A DNA stretch of 64,000 bases from Pardosa pseudoannulata (taxonomy: Eukaryota > Arthropoda > Arachnida > Araneae > Lycosidae). A program made the translations under genes and the position numbers. This document shows positions 1 to 13,900 of this stretch, in pieces; the first letter of the stretch is position 1, and each line of letters starts with the position of its first letter. The notes under the pieces are model-generated. The model did not search any database. It had not been told where the DNA came from and was given only the letters and a program-made list of their open reading frames with translations. The stretch covers positions 59,369,730-59,433,729 of the forward strand of contig CM063498.1 in NCBI GenBank assembly GCA_032207245.1, read 5' to 3'.

Positions 1-905
1 AGTAATTTATATAAATGTTCATATAAATAAATATAATGAAAACTTAATAGTTAACCATAACACTATTAAAGATTAAGTTTTCATTAGCCTATTTATTTTC
101 TTAATTATAATATGTGCAATACATTTATATATGAAAAATTGTGCATTAAATAAATGAAGTATGATTTTTAAAAACTTCTCCTCAACAAACTCTTTGTATA
201 TTTTTCATTGTTTATAAATAAAAAACTATTAAATCAGTTTTTAAAGCATTACTATTAAAATAAACACAAAAAATATAAGTGAATTGTTGATGTAAAAAAA
301 AGAAGTCCTTAAAGATTTGTGTCAGGAATTTTATTGCTCAAAGAAGAATATTTAAACCTTAATTTTCAACTCCAAATGATAAAAAATGAGTTACTATGCA
401 TTCTAATATTGCTTGTGCTACCTTCTAGTCATGGATTGAAAAATTCACAAAGCATGAAAGTATTGAATGAAATTAATGATAAAAAATATCCAATAATTTA
501 AGCCATGATTTATATTAGGGTGATATAAATCAACCAATCTTGGATATAACTAAAAAGCTAAATTTTTACAAAATAATTAATAATTTTTCTCACAGTCAAG
601 CTACACAAAACTGTTGATTATGTACACTAATATAATTGTTTGTATATGAGGTTTTACACATTATTTTAGACTGAACTCACTGTAATCTGTAATGTGATAT
701 ACTAAATATAAACAATGTCAAAAACACCATCTATCTTGTGACTCCATGCATTATTATTAAAATGAATATAAGAGGAAATATTTAAGAAATTTAATCATAA
801 TTCAGGTGAAATTATGAATTATAAACAATTGACACAACATAACTGGATGGTTAGTTATTAGTTAAAATAATGCATTTATTGTGGTTGATCATAGACACTC
901 TAGAT

Positions 906-1366
906 CAGGGATGGGCCAACTCCGGCCAACGGATAGAATTTTAAGTTGCCGATCCGCGGCAAAGTAAAAGAAATATATATTTATACATTATATATCCATC
1001 TCCTTTTCTACTTTGCTTAAATATTATATTCCAGATTTATTATATCATGCCCAGAAGATCAGCGGTATATTTGCTTCTTATATGTGAACAAGTGTTTTCA
1101 ACTTTGAACTTTAGAAAGAATAATTTCAGAAGTAGACTGACAGATGAGCATTTAGCATCATTTCTTAAAATCAGTACATCTCACTTCGAACCTCAGTATA
1201 AGGAACTTGTAAAAATGAAATCGCAATTTCATTCATATCATTAACCTATTTAAACTGTTAGGTACTTTTATGTTGTTTTTAAAATTTTAGAAAAATTTAT
1301 CTTAGTCTGCCAAATTTATTTTCTTTTGGTTTTTGGCCCGTGGCCAAAAAAGTTTGTCTATCCCTG
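906..1366 (+). mobile_element. Short hAT transposon with 8-bp target duplication
   Basis: CAGGGATGGGCC at the left end is matched by an inverted ...TATCCCTG at the right end, and both ends are flanked by the same 8 bases, ctctagat (898-905 and 1367-1374), the duplication size of hAT elements. At 461 bp it cannot encode a full transposase. Confidence 0.88.
1047..1244 (+). pseudogene. hAT transposase C-terminal dimerisation fragment
   Basis: A 65-residue open stretch inside the hAT element reads CEQVFSTLNFRKNNFRSRLT then DEHLASFLKIS, the conserved CEQ.FS..N....RSRL.DEHL core of the hATC dimerisation domain of animal hAT transposases. The N-terminal zinc finger and catalytic core are missing, so this is a deletion derivative. 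Confidence 0.85.
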
Positions 1367-1754
1367 CTCTAGATGAATATAAGAAAATCAATATTGAGAA
1401 AATTACACTATTTAAAAATTATGTTGTAATTTGTAAAACCTAAAATAATACAACATAGTCTCATAAGATATTTATGATCATTTGTTAAAATGTACTACTT
1501 AACTTGAGGTGGTAATATCTGTAAAATCTTGTCTTTTTTCTTGTTTGAGACATAAGTTTATGTGGGTGGCTAACAAATTACTTAGAATATCTAAATATAG
1601 GCCTGACAATAGGTTGGAAACCATTGGCACATCTTTATAGCACTAATTTACCTTTGAATAGCATAATATAACACAGATATTTATGTAAACCTTATTTTTA
1701 TCATCATTTTTTTAAACTACTTGCATGAAATTTTTAACCAAGAAACAAAATTAC

Positions 1755-1916
1755 CTCTGCATTCTTGGAATGAAACAGCCTTATTACTCTTAGTTGTCAG
1801 ATCAGGTCCACAGGATATACAACTAAAAGATCCTTCATTAGGTTGATAGAATCCATGGCCACAGGCACGACATTTATTGACTGTGTCATCATAATACATA
1901 CCAGGTAAACAGCGTT
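1755..1916 (-). CDS. uif: uif exon: GCC2/GCC3 repeat 5 (last exon in window)
   Basis: Residues 3128-3182. [28 protein letters not shown] and QEC. It ends at a good donor (GTAATT) in phase 1, so coding continues to the left of base 1, where the transmembrane segment should be. Confidence 0.92.
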
Positions 1917-4900
1917 CTATTGAAAAACATGACATTTTGAATAAATTATATACTAACACTACCAACTTATACATTTTGGAAGTACAATGTACAGATTTTA
2001 ATCATGTTTTAAGACTCTACATTTGTATGCTATGACCATACAATTTTGAATTATTTCAAAAACATTTTGAAATGGGTGGTTTGATTTCAAAATATAGGAC
2101 ATAAGTATTTTATAAAACAGGAAAAAGAGAATGTAAATAAATAATGAAATCTATAAAACTTTTACATAAAATACTTCTTTGGTTTGTATATATGCAATTA
2201 TCCAAATCTAAAATTTAACATTTTTCCTGCTTTATTCAGATTCTGTATTTATGTTAACTTTATGTGCAAGGAAGAAAACAAACAAAATTTCTGAAAACAT
2301 TATTTTTTGATTTTGTTGTAAGAAGCATTATATTAATATTCTGCAATAGTAGAGAGTAGAAAATATAAAAATTCATAAATGCATTTAGTGCATCAGAATA
2401 AATAATTTAAAATTAAATTCAAAGATATGAATGTTTAGCTGCACTTTTAAAATTTTTGAGAAAAAACTTCTTTGTTTTGAATTGAAATTACAATCTTAAA
2501 ATCAGTCAAATCCCAATGGACAAAATTTGAAATACTGTGATTTCAGTTAAATGCTTTAAAATAACAAATGGTATAGCATTGGATAAAAATTTAAAGTTTA
2601 GTTTGCAGGCTAGATTAATTTAAACTTTTCAAACATTATGAATAAAACTTTTAAAAATTAAGATTATCCTTTTAAAATTAACAAAACAAATGGATAAAAT
2701 AATTTTGTATGTATATACAAACATATTTATACGAGATTTAATTTTATCCCAAGTATTTAAATACATAATACAGAATAACTATAATCCAATCCCTTTAGAC
2801 TTACCTTTACATTCACTAGCTGATCTGGCACCAACTGTTTGAGTTATTCCTTGCTTTTCATTTATTTTTGGACAGGCTTTGCAGGTTAAATGGCCAGCTC
2901 CATCTTGATATGTTCCAACAGGACAAGATACACAACTTTTACTTGCATTGTCATAAAAGGTTCCAAGACCACATTCCACTGAAATATTAATGTTTATTCA
3001 TTATTTCCCCTTGTACTGTAATTGTAACATAATTTTCAAGTGATGGATAATTATATTTAAAACTAGCATATAGCCTGTCATATGACGGAATCATTAAATT
3101 TTTCATTTTCTAGAATTGTAAAGTACTCTAAGAGGCAGGTAAAAAAATTGTTTGTTTTTTGGCTGAGAATTATCAGGTACACGCTCAATAATTTGTTTAT
3201 TTTCATACTCCTCTAGTCTCTCAATACTGTAAATGCAGTTTAGAATCACATTGAATCAATTTAGATAATTCAAAGTTTTCTTAGCTACGTCGAAATTATC
3301 ATTAAGTACATCAGGCTTTTTTTTTGGCACAGTAATTAATGGAAGTAAAGGAATGAAACTATCACCCAGGTAGGTATGGGCATGGATTGCATTGGCCCAG
3401 CCCTCTAATCTAGAGATTTCTTTCAATATAAACACAAAAATGAAGGCGAGCAGAAAAATTAACAGCTAAAAGATGAAAGGACACATTAAAATAGACGAGA
3501 AGAAAGTTTAAGGATAGAAAACATGAAATATTTATGTGGCCAGGGACATCCGTACAAAATACTTGAATTTAATATAATAAAAATAATAAAATCATAAAAA
3601 GTTGAAAAAAAATAGTAAAAATTTATTTAAAAAATAATAAAGCAACTTTAGGAATAAGAATCTTTTTTTAAAAAAAAGCAGCAAAAATTAAATTAATTAG
3701 ACATTTAAAAAAACTTGGCAGCGTCGAGGACAGAACCGTCACCCCCAGAAGCACGACAACCAAATGGACAGACACTCTGCTGAGCGTGCCATGCTTACAC
3801 ATGGCGAAAAAAATAAATAGAATATATGAGGGACGCGTACATGATAAGATGAACAGCAGAGGCTTTAATATTGACAGTGATTATTTGGTAGTATATATGA
3901 ATGATATCCAAAATGATAAATTTAATCGCCTGCTCTTAACAGGGGAGAATAAGGCTTGAAATAATACCAATAAACGTTCAAAAAGTGGTGATGGGGTGGA
4001 TTTCGAACTCGCTGTGAATTTTGCTAACCCTAAGTCATAAAAAATCCAATATGGATTCCTGTATCCATTCCAGGTACAACGACTTCATAAATTCATGGAC
4101 AGACAACTTAGGCTATTATTATATAAGGGATTAAGTTTAGCTCTTGGTTCATTATTGCCTTTTAATTTTGTAAACTTCAAAATATATTTTCTTTAATTTA
4201 AGGATATCAGTATAAAATAAGCTTTAAAGTTTAGTTAACAGTTGAGAAACTGAATTATTACTGAACTTACTACTGAACTTCGAAACATTTTAAGTAATGA
4301 CTGATTTTAAGAAAATAGTCAGAAATTCTGAATCAGTACAAATTAGTTAACTTACAAAATAAAAAAAATAATAATAAACCTTAAGCTTAAAAAATTTGAT
4401 TTCTTGTTCAAAGAGAATAATTATTCATAACATAATGCACATTCATTTCAATTTTGAAAAAATGTACAGATTAAGAAAAAATATATAACTACGGTAGTCT
4501 AAATTACTATTGCATTTAAGGGGATGTGGTACCACTTTAAATTTCCTTTATATTTATTTCAATTAATGCAGTAACAGTGTGTATTTTATAACCATTTTTT
4601 TTTTTAAATTCTTAGAACTTTTTCAAATATTAATATTCTTGAATCGAACTTATTTTGAAGTTTGTTAAAAGCCTATTACATAATCCGTGCATGGATTTTT
4701 TAGATTCTTTAAGACTATATTTTATAAAAAAAATTGTGCTAACAGTGAATACAATATGAAAGGAATAAAGAAACAAAACTAACTCCATGGACAGTTTTAT
4801 TCTATATGTTACAGAAAGCCGGTGTAAAAATGTAACACTTGATCCTAAATACTAATAAGAAGCCTTAGCACTTTTAGTGCATGACATTTAAATAAAAACA

Positions 4901-7900
4901 AACAGAGAAAAAGCCATTTAAAAATTTCATTTGTTAAAAAAAAGCCTTATAAATGAAATCATATCCATAAATAACTTTTAAAGATAGATTTGACCTTTTG
5001 TGTGCACATGTATGAAGGTTAGAATGATAATTTGAGTAAATAAATTTTTTTGATTATTTTAACCATATTTCTGATATTATGTATTGAAATTGTCTTGTAA
5101 AGGTTTTTTTTTTGTTTGTTGTGTTTCATTCAATGTTCTAATAAACAATTATTGAATATAAAGTTCTTGAAATCCTTTGTTAATTTACTTACAGTAATTA
5201 AAGAATTTAAATCAAAAAGTTTTATACATAACAGTATCTAGAAACTTGAAGTTTTACAGTATTTTAAAGACATAAAAGATTTAAATACAAATCTTAGATG
5301 AACCTTTGAACATGAATGATAATATGGACCAAATAAATATGTATGCACTTATTTTTTTAAACCTAGAAAAAGGATATTTGATACTTTACCACAATATGGT
5401 GCAACAACAACTTCGCCAGATGGACAAGTATAGTCAGTCACCATATCGAGTGAGGTGAGATCGGGGAGAACATTTGGAAGAGTATCATGAATATCAAAGG
5501 CCTGATTTTGTAAAATTGCAGATTCAAGAACTTTCTGAACAGTAGATTTCTCTTGAGTGTTTATATTGACAACAGGATCTCTAAAATAAAAAAGAAAGGG
5601 AAAATGAAAAATTTCAAAACAATAATTAAAATATCTTTTATCATGTATGCATAATAATTAGACATTAGGATAGATAAATTTTTAATAAATTGTGCACACA
5701 CACACACACACATATATATATTCAAATACAGTGGAACTTACTTAAGAATTTCCCATTCAAAAAAGTTTTCCTGCCTAACATGTTCTATTTCTACAGTCCC
5801 CATTTTATTCATATATATTTGCAATAGTAATTTTCAAAATTTAAGAAGTTTTAATTTTAAACATTTTTTCACTAAAAAAGTTTTATTTCCTACAAATTAC
5901 TTATCTATTTCATTTTGAGACTAACAAAGGATGCACAAGATACATTTATAGGATAATTAATTGATAATAAATGGAGAATACCAATAAACAGCACATCTTT
6001 TCATTAATGACTGTTGGAAGTTTTAACATTCTTGTAAGGCAGAGCAAGTGCAATCATTTATAATTGATATCAGTTTTGTTCTTTTCCCAAACCATTCCCA
6101 ACAGGAATGAAAGTATTGAATTAAAATAGTTCTTAAGGAGGTTCCACTGTATATATATATACACACACACAGGTTCAAGAATAGTTTTTTAATTACTTGG
6201 TATTAACAGTCTAAATATCATTTTGGAGGTTCAAAGCATAAAGAACTTAAAACTCAAAAAAGATCATGCATAATCATTAATAAATAAGATGCATGCATTT
6301 CTACACATAAATGTCAAAATAAATGCAAAAAGTGATCTAAAATTCTTACTTGTTAGCAGGGAAGGCTATTTCCACCACATAAAGCTCATTATTTAGAAGT
6401 TGTCTTTTTTCCCTAGCTTGCTTGCTGCATTGCACTTTCACAGTTAAACCACTGCATACACCAGGAATATTGTCTGTACAAATTCTCCATTCTCGATTAA
6501 CACGAATCAGATTGTTTTCAATTCTGGATTTCAGAATCTTTTTACCAGATTCAGAACAAACCACTGAAGATGGAAAGTTCATTCCAATCCTGAATATCTT
6601 TTGAGCAGGCTTCTTTTCTGTTAAGATAATTTTCAAAATGTTATTCAAACATTTGTTTTCTCTCAAAAACTCTATTAATCATTTTAGAGAATGATTATAA
6701 ATTATGTGTAATGATCAAACATAACACATACAATATGATAAAGAGAAAAAAATATTATAAAGGAACCATTAACTCAGAGTGTATTTAAAACCCATTAATG
6801 CCCAGTGTGGCTATTCAGAAACAGTTAAAAAATATTTAGTATAATTTTTAAATTTTTGTAGAATATTGCCTTTTAGTAAAGTAGTGACAATCCTATAAAC
6901 AATCCTCAAGTATTTTAAGTATCTGTTTTTATTTATAATTTTGTCATTTGGATTTAGATTTTATGATTTTTTAAGCCTTGAAGATTAAGTTACTTTTTCA
7001 GCAAGTACAATAACTGAAATCATAACAAATAATAACTGTATCAAATATAAAACTCAACGTGTTGAGGGTGTGGTACTAGTGTACAGTTTTGATGGTTCCT
7101 GAATTGCTGGGAGCTAATTTTTACTAGGATGGTTCCCTGAAATTTATTTCATGGAATGACAACTATATTAATGTTGGTGATGAGTATGAGAAGAAATAGC
7201 CAAAAGTTTGTATTGGGTTATGCCATTGTATATTTGTATATTTGTTATAAAACTTCCTTGTCAAATAGTATGATGAAGTTTACATTCAGAATGTCCCTTA
7301 TACAGAAAAAATTAAAAAAATGTATTCTTTATAAATAATTTTTTTAAACAAATATTCAAGCGAGTGCAGATAAAATTGAGATATTTACATAATTAACTTT
7401 GCAAGGAAGTAAAACATACCTGAACAGGCAGGGAATACAACATTTGATCCATGACCTGATGGTGGATGCCATATACCCTCTGCACCACAAGTATAAAACT
7501 TAGCAACAGGCTGAGAGAACTCCAAATTAGAACTACAAGAAATTGTGCACACCTTGAATCGTCCATTGGGTCCCCAATCAGAGCAATGTCTCTGGCCATT
7601 GATAGGAGGAGGTGGTAGAGGACAGAATTCCTCTGCAATCAATCAACATCAAATATTATTCCCATACAATCAATTAAAATATCTACAGTCACTGTTTTAA
7701 ACATAACCAACCATGATAATAATTTAGTAAAACAGAATGGAAAATCTTAAATTGATTAAAAATGTACATAATTTTTTTTTAAATCTTCAGTCTCTGTTCC
7801 TCCCTTATAACATTATTTAGAACAGCTGAGAATATTGGTTTGATATGTTTACACAATATTTTTAATAACCAAAAATTTTTATTTTGATAATATTCAATAT

Positions 7901-10900
7901 AAAGTTTTCTGAGACAGAATTAAATAATTCAAATAAGAATCATGGATTAAATAAAATTATGTACAATAGTTTCAAGACTTTAATATGGGAAAGAGTATTC
8001 AGGTTCAGGAACTTTTCAGGTTACAACCAGATTATGCTGAACATTATCAGTAAAATTACAGAGAAATGTAGGTAAAAATAGAAAGTTCTCCAGTAATGCA
8101 TATTAAAATATTTGACCAAATACTTTATTTATAAAATCTGTAAAGAATTTTTAGATATAGTATGTATGTAGTACATACTTGATTGAGCCAATAAAGAAAA
8201 TAAATGATGGTAAGAGAGAATTATATAATACTTAGCTTCTTAAGTTACTTACTTAATATATGGATACGGAAATCACATTTAGCTGTATTGCCTTCAGCAT
8301 CTTTGGCAATGTAAGATAACTGATGAATTCCTCTGCTTAAAGTTTGTCCTGAAAATATATATATGTGTCAAACTAATAATAAAAATAATCTGTACATGTT
8401 TTATAAAAAACATTAATCAAAATTAATGTGGTAAAACTTTAAAATGAATCTGCTATAGTTTTGAATTATTTATTTTTAAATCCTCAAATACTTACAACTG
8501 AATATTATTTAAATGATTAAATAATCTACAAGTAAAATTGAAAGCAACAAAGGAAAGATTTTTATTAATAATTTCTAAGTACCTGGAGTAAGTCCTTTAT
8601 GTTCCATAACATATAAAGTATGCATAGAATCAATGAATGAAGGTTCTTTCCATGTTACTTGGGCACTACTGTTGGGAGTCACAACCCATATATCTTGAGG
8701 ACATTCTAGAGGTTTGGGTGGCAATTTATCTTGTGTCTGAATAACACAAGCATCACCCGTAAAGCCAACAGGACATATGTATTCACCACAAGTACCTGGA
8801 CCTTCTCGTTCAATAGTACCATCCACTCTAAAGAGTCAAAATATATTTGTATAGCCCTTAATTAAGTAAATAAATACATAAAGAAAATACTTTTGACATT
8901 ATGATGCATTAAAAATTATCACAAAATATGTGAATGATATTAAAGTACCTGTCATATCCAGTCCACCTGAGTATAAGCCCTTGAAAGAGAACTGGGGCAC
9001 TTTTGCAACTTCGAAATTGAGTGGGAATTTCATAAGATATATCCAAAGGCCTATTCCAAATATTTACTCTGCTTATCCTTCCATGGAAGCCTGCTGATGC
9101 TGTAGCTCTATTTTGGTTATCAAGAGGAGCTCCAAGGTTTACCCATCCACTACAATATGCACAAATAACCAATTAAGTATGTCCAAATTATATGTTTCAA
9201 TTGAGCACACTAAAGAAAGGAAATGAATTATAAAAAAAACTTACTGTTCTGGCAAATACATATTTGTTCCATAACCAGTTACAGTACCAGCTACAGCTGC
9301 ATCTGTAATAAGAGAAACCGTTCCAGTTTCACCATTCCACATAATAACTAAATGGTGCCATTGTCCATCATTTATTGGAACATTTTTCAGATATGGAATG
9401 AAAGTATCAGGTGTGTCATCCGAGAAAAGAGCAACAAGTACACCAGATTGATCAGCCTGTAGAAGAATCTTCTTTCCAACAGGAAGGTGTAGTGATCTGG
9501 AATAAAGTATTTATTAAATATTCGAATAGTTATCTTAAACCACTAAAAACAAAATTTGAAAATATAGTTAAACAAACTAGTTTTTAAAAGTAATATAGCG
9601 GTGACAAAGAAGTGGGATTCTTATAGCTCATGTTACAGTTGGATAGTCACAAGCCAACCATATATTTCCATAAAACCTAAAATGGCTGTTAAAAAAAAAA
9701 AAGGTAATGGGCAAGACTCCTATTTTGCCACTTTTGAAACAAGTAATAAAGTAATTTTGTCTTTTTATACCTTTTATAGCAAAAAGAAAAAAATGCTTTG
9801 CTAAAAAGATGGTTTGATTGTTAACTTTAACCTATGATTTTCAAGTAAAGCATTAATTAAATGCATTAAATAACTGAATTGTTCTGGGGGGTCTCAACTT
9901 GGAATGAATTTTTTTCTTAGTTTCTATAAATTTTGAAAAACATTGAAGCAGAACAACGATAGGAAGGGATAATAAAATAACCAAAATGTTATGTATTATT
10001 ACATTATAATAAATGTAACAAAAAAGTAATAATTGCCGAATAACTGAATACAAATGATATCATTGTAGGGCAAACAAATTATAATTATTATGTAACACAC
10101 CAGAAGTAGATTTTATTTACTTGTTTCCCTTCAGTAAACATACAGGTTTACATGTTAGTTAACAAAAATACGATCAAGCTTTTTGGGTTAAAATTAATTT
10201 AAGAGCTCAAAGATTTATAGGTGGGTGGTGCTTGTGAACATTCTAGATTTTTTTTTCATTAGAATAAAAAATAACCTGGTAATACAGCTAAAGCTAACAA
10301 CTATATTAACCTCTATATTTATTTCCTGTGAAATTAAAGGAATAACAAAGCATATTAACTTTCTATAAATATATTGAATCATGAATGACAGACAATTTGA
10401 ACATTTATAGTTTGGATATATTATAACATTGATGACTTAATGTACAACCTGTCTTTTTGGAAGAAATAAAATGTTTTACTGCTGAAATCAAAAATACTTA
10501 CTCTACACTGTATAATGTGAAGAAAACACCTGATGATTCATGACTATTAAACTGAATCCACATGGCAACTGAAAGGCTTGGTGTTCCCAGATCAAAAGGA
10601 GCTGCTAAAGCTACACTAGATGATTTACTCTCATCATTGATATAGAGATCATAATCAATACTTATGGCTGAAATTGAAAAACAGAATTAATATATTTTAT
10701 CTTAATATTTTAAAATCAAAACTGCAAAAAGCACTCTTACTTTCAATACTTAAATTTCCATTATTTTAAAGAAAAATTATTAGTATACCAGATGGATAGA
10801 CACCAAATGCAGAATTTTAAACTAACATTTTACTGCTCAAAGTACGCAAAATATATAGTTCACAGCTTATATAACAAGACATATGAATGAACTAAAACCA

Positions 10901-13900
10901 TAGAGTCAATTATTACATTAAATTCCTAAATTGATATTTTAAAATTTTTTATACAATGATGAATTATATAATAATATAACTACATTACTGCATCTTAATA
11001 ACTACAGGTATAAATAAGCTAGAATGAATATCATTATCATTACTCTGTCCATCAAGGAAAAAATTGAAGTCTTTTGAAACACCATGAAGCGACAATGATT
11101 TGTTGAATATTTATATATGATTATCAGAACTAAAAGTTATAATGTATTAAAATTTCAGGTAATAAAAGAGTAAAAATTTGAATTCTAATACATAAGAAAT
11201 CAAGAAATTACATACGTTTTCTGCAGTCTTCCCCAGTGAAATTAAATGGACACTTGCAATAGAAACCATTAGTCAGATCAATGCAATTAGCTGTAGGTGG
11301 ACATGAATTAGGCAAACAATCTGGGATGTCATTTTCACACAAAAGACCAGTGAACCCTGGAGGACAGTTACATCTGAACTGCTCTCCAATATCTTCACAA
11401 GTTGCTCCATTTTGGCAAATATTTTCTTCACAGGCATCATAATCCAATTGACAACCTAATCCAGTATACTCAGCAGGGCATGAGCAGTTAAGACCACTGC
11501 CATAGTCATTACATATTCCTCCATGCATACAAGGAGTTCCAATACATCGCTCTGGAGAAGTCTGGCAACGTTTGCCGTCTGTACCAGATGGGCATCTGCA
11601 ATAAATGAAATTGATCTTAAAATACAGTGTTCCAAATTACATGAAGAAATATTCAACAGTTTTTTAAAGAAAGATATATTTAATAAAGTATAAATTATTT
11701 CCAAGTTTGCTGGTATAATTAGATAAAATATAATTTATCTAAGAACTTAAGTCAAAAGATTATAATTTTCTTTTTATTAAAGGATAAAAAATTGCTAATT
11801 TTTTATCACTAATAAATTTTTAAAAAGGAAATTAATGTAAGATAAAGTTTGATTAAAATTTTATCTGATCATAGCATATTTGCTGATTACTACTATTACA
11901 GGTATAATTTTGTAAAATTTTAGTTCAATTAAATAAAAATAATTAAATTAAAAAAGTGAATTAACTTAATGGAAAGCATCAATACATTTTGGTTCAGAAT
12001 AACACTTATGATAAAAAAATTGTACTAATTACTAACTATATTTCATTCATTTCAACTTACACACAAAAATAATCTTGGAAAAGATCAATGCACTTGGCAT
12101 TGTTCAAACAGGGGTCATTATTACATCCTCCAATATCCAATTCACATCGCTCACCAGTCCAGCCTTGGGGGCACTGACATCTAAAACCATTTACTGTATC
12201 TGTGCATATACCATTGTTCAGGCAAGGGTTGGACATGCATTCATTAACATTAAACTAAAATAGAAAATATTAAAAACTTACAGCATGCAACATTTTTACA
12301 AAACTTTTAAACAGGAAAGAAGCTTAAATTTATCACATGGATATATTAGATTTGACAAAATACTCAATGTAACTTCTAATTTGACATCAATACATATTTA
12401 CTCAGTGGTTAGGATAGAAAAGGATATCAATACAATAACAACAAAACACAAATAAAAATTTTATCAAACAATAAAAAAATCAAAAGCTCATTTCATAATT
12501 CACAAATAAATTTTTTTGAGGTTTATAGTGGATATTATAAGGCAGTTAATTTTAGAGTTATTATGGTTCATATAAATGAATCATTGAGCAATCATTGATA
12601 TTAATGCAAATGAAAAATCTACAAGTGCAAATACTAAAATTTCTCAAAACTGAAGCAGTGAAAATTTTCAAACAGAAGTTGCCCATTATTTAACATTTTG
12701 AGTTGATAAGATTATTTTTGCAATATAATAGATCATATATTTTCTTTAATGTGAACATTTTTTAATGGCTAATGAAATTATTTAGTTTTTTACTTACTCT
12801 TCTTCTTTGCTCACATGCAATAACACACATATATTTTATTAAGCTACATTCAAAAGAAGATAAATATTCAAAAGCTTCCTAAAATACTCAATTGAAAGCT
12901 TAAATTAGATTAAAAAAATATAACTTACTTCACATAACTCCCCTGTAAATCCAGGGTTACACATGCACTGGAAAGCATTATCCAAATCAATGCACCTCTC
13001 AGTACCACTGGGATTGCAAGGGTTGCTGATGCACTCATCCACTTCTGCCTCACACTGAAGACCAACATAACCAGGTCGGCACTGGCAGGCAAAACCATTT
13101 ATAAGATCAAAACAGGTGCCCCCATTTTGGCAAGGTTTGGCCTCACAAGCATCAATAGCATGTTGACACCTTGATCCAGTGAATCCAGGCTCACACTGAC
13201 ATTTAAAACCATCAATTTGATCTATACATTGGCCACCATTCGAGCATGGGTTGCTGCTACATTCATCAATGTTAATTTCACATGATGGACCAGCCCATCC
13301 TGGGTGACAAATACAACTGTAGTAGAAGAGGTGGTCAACACAGATTCCATTATCACAAGGATCATAAGCACATAAATTATACTTCATTTGACAGCGTTTG
13401 CCTCCAAAACCAGGTGGACAATCACAAGAGAAATCATTTAATAGATCAGTACAGTTGGCTCCTAATAAGCAAGGCTCCTCAGCACAATCATCTAATGAGC
13501 AAAAAAAATGGATATATAAATAGGGATTTTCACAAAATAAATAATATTTTTTAAGGTAAAATTACTTTACTATTCTGACATTTTTAGCCTTCAGTAAATA
13601 AAAAAAAAATTCTACATCACTTGAATGAACTAAACAACAAAACAATAAAATTAAACAACAAAGTTAAGGTTACATCAGCCAAATGAAAGTGAACACTAGA
13701 TTTAACCATATTTTAATATCTAGATGTGTAGAAAGCAAATATTGCTTTTATAAATTTAGCATTTAGTAGGATTAATTGCTCATCCAATAAGTACTTTTGA
13801 GTACCATACTTAAGTGACATCTAAGTTAGTATGTAATTTAAGAAACTAATCCAAATAACCCTGCATATATTATTTAAATAAAATGATTTTCAGAAAAAAA

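Larger units (their letters stand above)
1..1754 (-). other. uif: Intron after the last visible exon
   Basis: AT-rich intron that contains the hAT element and transposase fragment. The next coding exon lies outside the window. Confidence 0.7.

Noticed and set aside
7393..7638. Alternative minus-strand open frame over the six-cysteine sushi exon
   Set aside because: It is a frame shadow; the other frame has the sushi cysteines and joins both neighbouring exons in phase.
11456..11704. Open frame overlapping the EGF exon
   Set aside because: Shadow frame without cysteine pattern; the EGF frame is clear.
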